From: Sergeia podlipaevii
Lineage: Eukaryota; Euglenozoa; Kinetoplastea; Trypanosomatida; Trypanosomatidae
Direction: 5' to 3'
Assembly: GCA_030849805.1 (NCBI GenBank)
Contig: JASANZ010002271.1
Coordinates: 122,691-186,690, forward strand
Length of the DNA stretch: 64,000 bases
Part shown: piece by piece, positions 48,801 to 55,395 of the stretch
Position numbering within the stretch: the stretch's first letter is position 1
Layout of the letters: each line of letters starts with the position of its first letter
The notes under the pieces: model-generated
What the model saw: the letters and a program-made list of their open reading frames with translations, nothing else
Database searches by the model: none
What the model was told of the DNA's origin: nothing
Position numbers and translations under genes: made by a program

Positions 48801-51470
48801 ACCGCCCCGCTTCCCGCAATGCTTATCACCTACAAGCCTCAGGGCTCAAAGGATGTAGAAGTAGGAAAAAAAAAGAGGGACCGCAGGAAGAGGGCGGCAC
48901 ACGGCACGGATAATTACGTTCCGTACGACGAGATGGATGACACGGATGAGAAGAGTACGGCTGGAGTGCATGATACAGAAGGCGTCAGCGCACTCTCTCA
49001 TGGCGGCGTTATCACCGTGTTCAACAAAGCCGCGGAGGAGCAGTTCCAGAGGTCGAACGACGATGTCAAGGGTATGGTTGTGGACTGCTTGCTCGACCAT
49101 GGAGATGCGGAAGGCACACTCATGCAGCGCTACTACGAAGCTCTCGCAATCAACGCAGCAGCAACGCAGAACAACAAAAACAACAACAATGGCGAGGACG
49201 ATGTGCGCTCCTCTGTGCCTGGCAGTAACACAGTCTCAATTATTGCGAAGGGTGTGCGAGAAAACGGCTCCGTATTCCCCGCGCGGCTCACGCTGCTTGA
49301 GGTCACCACCTATGCTGGTGCTACCAACGACAATACCGGCTCTGACAGCGGATCTATTGGCACCCCAGCGCTTCTTGTGTACGTGGAAGAGATTTCTGAG
49401 CATCTGCAGCGGCAGCTGGAGCTTCACATCAGCGTCACTGTAGCCGACGTTGCACCACACGCGGTGGTGTGTGCGGATCAGGAAGGCAACATTGTGCTTT
49501 TCAGTACTCAAGCAGAGGCGATGTTTGGTTTTATAGAGAAGGAGATCATCGGCCACAATGTGTCAGAGCTGATGCCCCCGCACATGGCAGAGCAGCACAC
49601 GCAGAGCATACACAACTACATGCAAGAGGTGGCCAAGACCGCGGATGGAGCTCCACGTTTTGCCACACGTCCAGTCGAGCTGCTGCGCAAGATCGCACGC
49701 AGGAAGGACGGCACTATGTTTCCGGTGGAGATCAAGCTATACGAAGCGGTGGCGTCACCTCCCCCGCAGCAACAGCACTCGGCTGGGTTCTCTGCTTCAC
49801 TGCCTTCCAGCAGGCGAGGAACGTCGGCGTCGGAGGGAGGGGCTCGTCTCTTCGTCAGCATTTTCCGCGACACAACCAATGATGTGGCGGACAGCATCAC
49901 CGGTGCGCTCTGCAAGGCCTCCATCAACGCCTTCGGCCTTCCCTTCTTTGTTCTCAGTAGTGTCGGCGTGTTTGAACAGGCTAACACGGCATTCTCCGAC
50001 GTCTTTGGCTACCGCCGCAGCGAACTGCTCGGTCGCAATGTGCGCATCCTCATGTCCCCCGAGACGGTGACTCGCTTTGACGCATACGTGGCACAGCGCC
50101 AGTCCATCTTGCAGAGAGCAGAGATGTCCGCCCCTGTCACGGCAGCCCGCAACGCTGGCGCGAAGGAGGCATCCGGCCACGTTACCTCCAACAGGATGCC
50201 CTTGTATATTTCGGTCACACACAAGTCGGGCGAGGAGATCCCCGTGGAGCTCATGCTGGGCGATCACAATGCAGAATACCTAGGCCGCACCTCTATATTC
50301 GGCTTCCTGCGCGATGTGCGAGACTCTGTTAATCTTGTCAAGCAGCGTGCCTTCAACGAAACAGTCACCACAGTGGAAAAGGTAGCCGTGCTTCTCGTGG
50401 ACAACAGTGGCAAGGTAACGCACGTCAACAATTCGGCGCGGCAGCTGTTTGGTTACCTGGTCAAGGCAGGCAACAGCGGTGCGGATGTTATAGAAGTGAT
50501 GGAGGGTCAGCCACTGAGCGCTGTACTGCCAGGTGCTAGCAAGTTTGACGAGTTTATTGCGAAGCTGAAGTGGGCCGCAGCCACACAGCCAGAAAACACT
50601 GGCGTCCAGCGCAACGTGGACGGCCTCAGGCGCGATGGTGTGCTCATCACTTGCACAGTCAGTCTTCGTGAAGTGTCATCTAACGCGGACGAGGCGTCTT
50701 ACGGTCTCATCATCACCGACGTAGTGCAGCTTGCGACGAGCAAGGAGAACGAGCTACTCATGCAAGTACTGCAGCGCAAGCTACTGGTCGGTGTCGTGGT
50801 GGCAACAGACGACAGTGTCATCACCTACGCGAATCGTTATGTGGCGGAGATGTTTGGCTTCTCCTCTCCAGATGAACTGCTCGGACAGGACCTCATCACT
50901 TTCTTGACACCACACGACGCTGAGGACCACCACACCCACATCGAGAGCTACCTCCGCGGTCGCAAGGGCAAGTCTAGCATTATTGGCCGCACTCGTCGCC
51001 TCGTTGGTCGCAGGCAGGACGGCACCCCCGTCACGCTCGACCTTGACATTGAAGAGCATGTGTCAGTTGAAGGACACACCTTTGTTGCCTTCATGGAAGA
51101 TCTTACCGAGTCCGTCCGTCAAGATGGCGAGGCGAGGGTTGCGGAATCAATGATGGACTCCGTCCCGATAGTTACTCTCATTGTGGATCAGAGCGGAGTC
51201 ATCTCGCGCGCCTCGGAGTCTTCACAAGGGCTTCTGCAGCAGTCTGCCAGCGCACTCATCGGTCGACAGCTGGGTACTGTCATTTCTATTAGAGGGAACA
51301 GTAGCGATGGCTCAGCAACGGCCTTCAAGGCTAGCCGACACCTCCGTCCTGGCGTCATTCCCATTGAAGTGCGCACCCGCTTTGGCGTACTGGGGACAAT
51401 GACTGTCGTTGACCTCACCAACGGTCGCATGAACGGGCGTGTGTACATGTGCTTCCTGCAGCAAACATAA
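39849..51470 (+). CDS. Giant TmcB-like multi-pass membrane protein with about 13 tandem PAS units
   Basis: A 3873-residue membrane protein, probably a sensor. Seen: about 9 hydrophobic spans in residues 58-354; a helical region at about 480-675 (FLREFTVRTGAIAPTPRM, YRNDPYLVYHFSIFLSLYAHK) matching the TPR-like region of Dictyostelium tiny macrocysts B/C (TmcB/TmcC) proteins; eight further spans near 740, 945, 1190, 1420, 1450, 1685, 1740 and 1965, with extracytoplasmic-looking loops between; then from about 2028 to the end a chain of PAS-like units. Each unit shows the same pattern: a strand with V/I-x-D, an 'N.AAE..FGY....xIG.NVs.LMP' helix-turn, and a 'R.DG..FPVE..L.E' strand pair. I count 12 fuller units and one degenerate unit at the C-terminus. 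No kinase, cyclase or other output domain is visible, so the PAS chain itself may be the output. Ligands are unknown. One unbroken frame, no frameshift seen. Confidence 0.88.
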   Translation: MAPKRRRSLSSTSQSWSLFSNSSNSSVASQHTLALRRTFIPSPQKLFPVLEQLDVSLDWKITVIGLLIETLQLVALVFNMNFTWGPTFGPYVSKVVYFFLLPLFDSKWAANATGAAIAFFWIFLVITGVALGLFLHYVRQEFHRIPKLFRAFLQGVMHIWVSFGLLPVAMSFMSFIACNTSNTSLYWFPSTKCYSGYGLVAFAFGIVGLLLLGLVLLLSSCFLFADMPDSTNLTARPGGLVTCSTTVMKLSSAIMFHVLLSKGHPKIFAAVFCTLCGIQAILYVVFLPYYSMRMTQLRVAQMLVVVAFAGVAAADVPASSVWHAKSISTIVVILLAIAGAVGGWFLALARLNGDYARAVEALQHNRVMLNADSLTPTYPTSLPEHDLVFTRYPTIEKIIMGDTTHGRNNNHNNNSSNNNAFSEVVSENSADGRHGGASGGGGGAGRLAEDEEEPFDQWSILDPYVSQVFFASDVEVATRFLREFTVRTGAIAPTPRMCVFAARIFTKGMVKYRNDPYLVYHFSIFLSLYAHKLRMGLAEITLLQRSTQHIPLMLSYRLYCMSETLKRALNVSNSHQIQLMSVSTELHKEILGAMSSFWGHLTSGSHTSEQLANVADYITAKREHCKAFYEKTLQMPTEAILLNYAKFLRDVMLDDETAKALSERVAEEAEMYRQQQRAQHARGDGGSHRGAGGSISNVSRVGANWQSCKMVLKNAKARQAERTNHSDFSQGSNEISTLRITVFVVFAIILLVVIGMMVAMGIRIGMLATTVDRIHAATTSRLYVTVGEYLVGQLKYFYESSLPESQKEPILSFIKQRLLKSAEMLKESHNSLTLGKLYTGSSTITEYMNVKRMEIIEPGTLSLEGNQARVLIDVFNLGFRIASDFTEIAENYGKTLSAATATSFVLANAQEFTFGRAFNRTVDAYVKQRNDFIKDTIWISVVLFCVAVFLLLFVYCIVLVYLRRIEVNKVATINLFSLIPRSYLEDLYGSSREKIRNFDKEDEILAQHHQEKNNGNGGKRVGLHAVEDENSGGKSKKAVTIVAGSNNGRRRDVNEKEEKNLDTIAEHNRQRANGKEANTTTLDDAVAAAVDVDVSNNNRHSDNWDSVGMRRREEREGYQVTRAANGDTTAPVTYSDDDLELSDEDRAYNGEEDDTVYDRHAISHYITGLSDALANPAFLMGVLILCTVIAVASFGTGYSLYTATGSIRDVSDTVNTFKRLSTSYYKAMSALGEHAQQYTLTGDLVHVERYYDYLVANDFYNEISYGILNEASTEVVQAILNIRVVLNSALLRQQVAMWLASLFYKVPSDQSYLFSRIGASRQPYDFTALTTLLQEIFADYNPIVSLPTATTPDEDELRPPQQMIEVAQNLVFDDYYTDHRYLMVKNLNIMSDGNAGSGTREFTKQRSLAIATLVLVILCAVLLLISIRGAFVRGDVAFVTRLALFITFGISVVAIALLVVTLSAISDAVETHEQYSTYMNAFNSTIIMLEANRNYALRVQHYGFPSAVREWQTTISHNSFSENTLDLLITHVQGLTGESAIAATLQVTKLLDSIESIFYYTDITAQLGINAWKLAAVSELQGFAYSRSLERNFQEEYFRFGDSNPFFYTRTQDDFKESEDDQKKIAEIAVSGARYDYVTKQHDAVIDLFFQDVDSSFMEETVKHNTKMITYAKFSMGLTAVLMGIALLTTMYAIFAALMHRSSYFGNNPSTASASGQKKAEKEEQSSYRRKTGIILFFSIAIIAGLLIALLLLSINYDKHEEDNSQLLNAIGIRDWSVVEVLLGAQNIWFRSLTQDQPSSFAVQFTRVLEKAITARENLYLGSPDSTFGGLLSDSTEQDIALFGSDVYKWEQYAAMCRVSGVGRGFSIMDFPPGPKDDIDKMVNRLFSNGIENVVWQFIGLCLLIVKSPIPQTAIDYMVPSFSAFQYISTRLAESSQQYFEHTSASWGVNGAIFLVVAGILVAVIAAVVFFVLRPLLKHLVDEEEGTRLLLRMIPEKVRREVPAISDFFQTGTVNQDAELINDACVQANAMAIVVVDHDDNIIRVSQEMQRHFHMAEAHMLKQKVDILLSPDRALVLASYREHRDRSYLSELIGKKSRMLARRGDGTLFPTEVFVREVFLTDTGNNGRGESKSCFVMRFYNVCIKTDIETVRRLQANVFDLSRQPQIVTDPTGVVRLANRATHALFGFDKTELIGFNVNVLMPPETARVHGQYLANFNTRVSKGFREGEFGSSMAINLKVSRRVVGMSKDGRQIPLELIIGAIFSSAGNVLYLVGHLNNLTDELLTAQKNLATQKLIEQSPLPFVIFDKKSHITVFSPAAERCWDHVADDVIGQSLNYLLAHNTAVRYNFVNDPKSDLKHFIGVTRTIEAKRSSGECFQVEVSMQECTQNNEPMVMAYFKDLTAEVKIVRHNYLNHTSFDQSPIPIVVSDEHGEIKSMNLAAEKQFGYPAGQAVGKNVSIIMPDHIASRHDGYLQRYRNTGVKRVLTGSRQEYAMRSDGRIFSVDIHLKETTVQDSLSETGFRRLFMAYIRDTSGAYQMEMANDVHNSVTHTCPVPMLSINAQGTILTFNMAAEELLQYEADLVIGQNVSILMPQLYAQSHDAHLRNYLLHRKKNMLDSVRTVIAKKSSGEEVTVEARVREVDRGTVSPIYVATFVDITALAQRKDEYNTERAFVSMYPDSIIVVDAKSSVRYFSDEASKTFGCQSADELIGMRLNFLLSTNDSQSSTSEHDATLVSMFSEADSIFTAVNNRFSSVSAQAQKEATEHTMSFLRRDTGLSFTARVVAKRLRGGELPKGRSTGITMGAGYGLLNRETATQDGNKVQSEEVLYVLFVHELAQEHLLRQSIVIRDTLLHDFDFIGALQIDETGAIRYANPTILRMLKFSNASELEGQDFARVMSPEAGKQYHMYIDRFIATGVATLRDTPHEVQALCKDGTHFTAEITVSHLELGDTKGTIQFFVFVRDSTAKVRHRNDEALMNELLLTAPLPAMLITYKPQGSKDVEVGKKKRDRRKRAAHGTDNYVPYDEMDDTDEKSTAGVHDTEGVSALSHGGVITVFNKAAEEQFQRSNDDVKGMVVDCLLDHGDAEGTLMQRYYEALAINAAATQNNKNNNNGEDDVRSSVPGSNTVSIIAKGVRENGSVFPARLTLLEVTTYAGATNDNTGSDSGSIGTPALLVYVEEISEHLQRQLELHISVTVADVAPHAVVCADQEGNIVLFSTQAEAMFGFIEKEIIGHNVSELMPPHMAEQHTQSIHNYMQEVAKTADGAPRFATRPVELLRKIARRKDGTMFPVEIKLYEAVASPPPQQQHSAGFSASLPSSRRGTSASEGGARLFVSIFRDTTNDVADSITGALCKASINAFGLPFFVLSSVGVFEQANTAFSDVFGYRRSELLGRNVRILMSPETVTRFDAYVAQRQSILQRAEMSAPVTAARNAGAKEASGHVTSNRMPLYISVTHKSGEEIPVELMLGDHNAEYLGRTSIFGFLRDVRDSVNLVKQRAFNETVTTVEKVAVLLVDNSGKVTHVNNSARQLFGYLVKAGNSGADVIEVMEGQPLSAVLPGASKFDEFIAKLKWAAATQPENTGVQRNVDGLRRDGVLITCTVSLREVSSNADEASYGLIITDVVQLATSKENELLMQVLQRKLLVGVVVATDDSVITYANRYVAEMFGFSSPDELLGQDLITFLTPHDAEDHHTHIESYLRGRKGKSSIIGRTRRLVGRRQDGTPVTLDLDIEEHVSVEGHTFVAFMEDLTESVRQDGEARVAESMMDSVPIVTLIVDQSGVISRASESSQGLLQQSASALIGRQLGTVISIRGNSSDGSATAFKASRHLRPGVIPIEVRTRFGVLGTMTVVDLTNGRMNGRVYMCFLQQT

Positions 51471-52728
51471 GGAACTAAATCAAAAGGCGAGAAGTAAAGC
51501 AAGACACAGCTGCCCTCATACGCAGTTTTCTTTACTTTGTTTTCTTTTCCGTTGTTTTATTTTTTTTTCCTACTTCTGAGAGTGGAATTCATTTTTTTTC
51601 CTTTTCTTTCAGCCCTCTCTTGTTCACGCTCGCGTTGCTAGATGTAGCAGTATTTTTGATGGGCGGCGTGTAGTTGGGTTCAATAAATTCATATATATAT
51701 GATGTTGCCGGCAGTGGCGGCAAGAGATGTACATAGTTGGTCTGTCCTCTGTACATACAGACAGGCACACATATTAATATATATGGACAGCATGCTTTTT
51801 TCCCCCCTTGCTTTCAATCGTGCTCACATGTGTCTGTGTGATGCTGCACTTAACCTTTGCTGTTGATCTTGTTGTTGTTGTTTTCGGTACCCACAGATGT
51901 AAAGAATTTCTGTCCCCGACTGTGGATAAATCTTTTTTTTTTGTATCGGTGCGGCGTTTTCTATTTGACTGCTTATCTATTAACACATCTTTTTTTTTCT
52001 GGAATACTTGTGTGTGTGTGTGTGCGTATGTAGGTGTGTCTGCTTACACCTTTGTATGCCTGTGATGTATTGAACGTGAAGATTCGTTAAATTCTACGAC
52101 AGAGAGGAAAAAAAAAATGGCATTGTATCCTTTTTTTTGAAACGATCGTTATCTCGATCTTTTTTCTTTTCACTTTTTTTTTCTTTTGTTTTCAGGGTTT
52201 TATGGCTAATTCTTATACCTTACTTTAAAAATATATATATATATCTACACGTGCGTGGTTGTTTTCTACAGCAACAGAAAATAGAAGTGAGCGAATAGTG
52301 CTCAACCGTGCACCGGTATGGTCATACTGTACGGTGTAGGCGCGCACCGCCACATATCTTCTCCTCTAGAACTCTAATTTAAAATGCTGTGTCTTTTTTT
52401 CTGCTTCTTGCATCATCTGCATTTCGGTGTTTCATTTCCTTCTCTTTTTGTTGTTGCTGCTGCTGTACTTTTTTTCATTCATTTAACTGTGTCTTTTCTA
52501 CATTTAAAAAAAAAAGACGCGAAACAGCAGTACTCTGTGTTGTTTGGTGTCGCATGGTGGCACTTTAAAATATATTTTATCTATTTGTATTCTCTCAACA
52601 TCACGTTGAGGCACTGATAGAGCCAGCGCTTTATCACATAGAAACCCATAAAGTCATAAAGTAATCACACAAAGTATCATAAGAAAATATACCCTTTTTT
52701 TTATTATTTGGCATTCGCGCGGTGAGAC
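51471..52728. other. Intergenic spacer
   Basis: A 1.26 kb spacer with T-rich tracts, (TA)n near 52230-52243, a short GT run near 52011-52023 and a TTTAAAAAA junction at 52504-52516. No gene seen. Confidence 0.6.
52692..52726 (+). promoter_or_regulatory. Candidate trans-splice acceptor very close to the ligase ATG
   Basis: A C/T tract is followed by its first AG at 52725-52726, only 2 nt before the ATG at 52729. A second AG at 52743-52744 lies inside the open frame; splicing there would leave the ATG at 52777 (Met17) as the first start. Confidence 0.45.
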
Positions 52729-54759
52729 ATGTTTTGCTATTCAGTAAGGCGGCTGGTTTCCCTTCCGTTTGAGTCCATGGCGCTCACCACACTAGACGTT
52801 CTCGAAGGTCGTCTCGCAGCTCTTAAAGAGGGAAGCAACAGTGAGAACGGCACTGCAGCAATGGTGCCGAGGGGCTCACGCAGAAACGACGTCGCCGCGC
52901 AGCTTCCAGGGCGTGCAGAGGCTCTCGAGTGGTTTTCTAATGGCAACCCCTTCTTCATATCACCTAAGCACGATGGAGTGAGACTTGTGTCTTACCAACT
53001 CCTTAACACCACGTTTGTCCCTAACACCTCACGCACCCTGGCCAGGCAAGCCAAGCAGACACTGCAGCAACTGGGCCCAGCACCAATGACGTGCTTCTCT
53101 CGCTATGGCAGACCTATTCGCGGTCTCTTCTGGATCGAGCAAGAGCTGCGACTGCTGCGAGCCCTGTGCGGTGACGACTCCCTCGTGCTGGATGGCGAAC
53201 TCTACATCCACCGCTTTGCCTCCTCTCTCGCTGACTCAGACGCCTCTTCTCTGCTACATGCAGGGCGTTCCGCAAAGAAGAACATCTCTAGCGGCACACA
53301 GCGGAATCCACACCGCGCCACTCACTCCCGGTTGGCCAACAAAGCTGCCAGGCGTCGCCGCAGCAGCAAGGCTAACCAAGAGCCAGCGAACCAGAGCTCC
53401 GCCATTGATGAATTCAAGACCGGCTTTCTTGCCGTTTCGTCTCTCGTTCACCGCCTGCGTGGCAGTAGTAGCTCGCAGCTCACCACAGAGGAGGATGTGC
53501 TGCAATTCGTGAGTTCTCTGCCTCGCTTCTGTGTCTTTGACACGCCCTCTTATAACCCTTCCGCTGTTGCGCCAGGCACTTCTGCTGCTCTTACGTCTTC
53601 AGCAAGACGACGACAGCGCGCTGCTGCTGTGAGAGGGACACCCCCCGAGGTGGAGGCAGAGCGGATAAAAGTCTGGGAGGACACTCTGAGCGTGGCGGGA
53701 GTGCGAGATGTGGAAGAGCTGCGTTGCACGCCGAACATTACTCCCTTTTCGCAGAGAATCCGTACTCTGCATGTGCTGTGTAGCGCATTAGAGAAGGCTT
53801 CACAGTCCTCTATTCTGCGAGCGCACTACCTTCACGAGTCCTCATCCTGCAGGAGAAGGGGTGAAAAGAGCGGGTTGAAAGGGTCCTACAGGGGTGGTGC
53901 GTATGTGCAGATGATCCCATATACCCTCTCTCGCTCTCTTGTCGACGCGGGCAAAAAGCTGTTGCCTGCATATGTGTCTGCTGGGTACGAAGGTGCTGTC
54001 ATCCGTACTCCTATGAATGTATATGAGATGCGAGAGAAGCGCAAGGGCACTGTACGCAAACTCGTTGCCGGTCTTTCCGCACAGGAGCCCTCCAGTCGAA
54101 GTGGTAGCAACGTGCTCAAGGAGAGTGCGGCGCGTATTCTTCGGAGCTACACTCGCAATGCTGCTGGACGAGGCCTTGCAATGGCGACACACACACTGGA
54201 AGGTGACGTAGATGAGGAGTGTGGGACGGACAGGGGAAGTGCACAACAACAAGAAGACAATGACAGTGCTGAGGTAGCCCAGCTGGCGATACGTCGCTGT
54301 GCTACTCTTTCTAGGCGAAGCGAAACTGTAGTGAAACTTCTTCCCTTTAAGGACGCCGAGTATGCCGTACTGCGACCGCTCTTCAAGACCCCCTCTACCA
54401 ATCCGCGCACCCGCACGCTGGTCACTGTACCGACAAAGCGGACGGATAGTAGCGCGGCAGATGGTCGATCTAGGGGCAAACTCAAAGGATGCGAAGCAGG
54501 CGGCGTGGTGGCATTTTACGGCCTTCAATGTCTTGCGGAGAATGGTCGAGCCTTTAACGTTTCTTTACCCAAGATGAGTCGTGAGAAGCAGAAGGCGCTT
54601 CTGGCGCATCTCATGTCTGCTGGAAAGAAGCGCCGCGGCAGCGGCAAGTCTCTGACAGGGCTATATGTGACTGTGAAATACCCAACTCTGACAGAGCACG
54701 GTGTGCCTAGGTTCGGTACGGTGAAGGCGATCAGGGGAGGAAAGGGGTGGTTTCTTTAG
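52729..54759 (+). CDS. ATP-dependent DNA ligase, LIG k-like, probably mitochondrial
   Basis: A 676-residue ligase that seals DNA nicks by forming an enzyme-AMP intermediate. Seen: motif I KHDGVR with the candidate catalytic lysine K80; motif III LDGELYIH (D155, E157); motif IV YEGAVIRTP (E421); motif V VKLLPFKDAEY (K536, K541); and an OB-fold-like end with VKYPTLTEHGVPRFGTVKAI. The catalytic core is small, like the kinetoplast ligases LIG k-alpha and k-beta and bacterial/viral ATP ligases, with no BRCT or zinc finger. A Ser/Arg/Lys-rich insert of about 260 residues separates motifs III and IV, much longer than usual. The N-terminus (residues 1-20, FCYSVRRLVSLPF) looks like a mitochondrial presequence. 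Role in kinetoplast DNA replication is inferred from the family. Paralogue (alpha or beta) not decided. Confidence 0.87.
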   Translation: MFCYSVRRLVSLPFESMALTTLDVLEGRLAALKEGSNSENGTAAMVPRGSRRNDVAAQLPGRAEALEWFSNGNPFFISPKHDGVRLVSYQLLNTTFVPNTSRTLARQAKQTLQQLGPAPMTCFSRYGRPIRGLFWIEQELRLLRALCGDDSLVLDGELYIHRFASSLADSDASSLLHAGRSAKKNISSGTQRNPHRATHSRLANKAARRRRSSKANQEPANQSSAIDEFKTGFLAVSSLVHRLRGSSSSQLTTEEDVLQFVSSLPRFCVFDTPSYNPSAVAPGTSAALTSSARRRQRAAAVRGTPPEVEAERIKVWEDTLSVAGVRDVEELRCTPNITPFSQRIRTLHVLCSALEKASQSSILRAHYLHESSSCRRRGEKSGLKGSYRGGAYVQMIPYTLSRSLVDAGKKLLPAYVSAGYEGAVIRTPMNVYEMREKRKGTVRKLVAGLSAQEPSSRSGSNVLKESAARILRSYTRNAAGRGLAMATHTLEGDVDEECGTDRGSAQQQEDNDSAEVAQLAIRRCATLSRRSETVVKLLPFKDAEYAVLRPLFKTPSTNPRTRTLVTVPTKRTDSSAADGRSRGKLKGCEAGGVVAFYGLQCLAENGRAFNVSLPKMSREKQKALLAHLMSAGKKRRGSGKSLTGLYVTVKYPTLTEHGVPRFGTVKAIRGGKGWFL

Positions 54760-55193
54760 TCTTTCTCCTCATGCACACACACACACTGACTTGAAAGAAG
54801 AATTAGGGACATAAATGCTTGTCATGGCGCGCAATCAGCAGACAATGGCGAGAAAGAAGAAAGGTATAGATATTAAGTGACTGAAGAGAGAGGGAGGGGA
54901 CAGCTTTGGTATACACATACATAGAAGTAAAGAAGAAGAAAATGGCGCACCTCACACTCTATAAATGGTAAATCATTTGTTGGTGCGCACACTCCGCAAT
55001 GCTAAAATACCGTTTCTATGGTTCTTGTCTACACATTATACACACACGCACACACACACACACACACGCTTCCTTTTTTTTTTTTTTTGATATGCTGCAT
55101 CTCATTTGTTTCCCCACCCCACCCCCCTCCCTCCTTCTCTTACCTGCTGAAAGAAGCGCTGTTGTTATTCCTTTATATTACTACATTTTTTTT

Positions 55194-55224
<31 letters not shown>

Positions 55225-55395
55225 GCACCTTTCTTTTCTTTTTTGAGAAGTACTGAAAAGAACGAGGTGCATTTTTTTGAACGCAGATACGGAAACTCAG
55301 ATAGTTAGAAAAAGTCATACCGCAGTGGAGTCAGCACACATAGTCTCGCTCATATACATATATTTATTTATTTACTTATTTTTCTTTATTTTCAT
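54760..55395. other. Intergenic spacer
   Basis: A 0.64 kb spacer with (CA)n near 55041-55068, a T-rich tract, (CT)n at 55197-55218 and repeated TTTA units just before the next ATG. No gene seen. Confidence 0.6.
55191..55247 (+). promoter_or_regulatory. (CT)n-rich polypyrimidine tract and splice acceptor
   Basis: T-run, (CT)11 and a further T/C tract end in TTTTTTGAG with AG at 55246-55247. The ATG at 55396 follows about 148 nt later. Confidence 0.5.
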
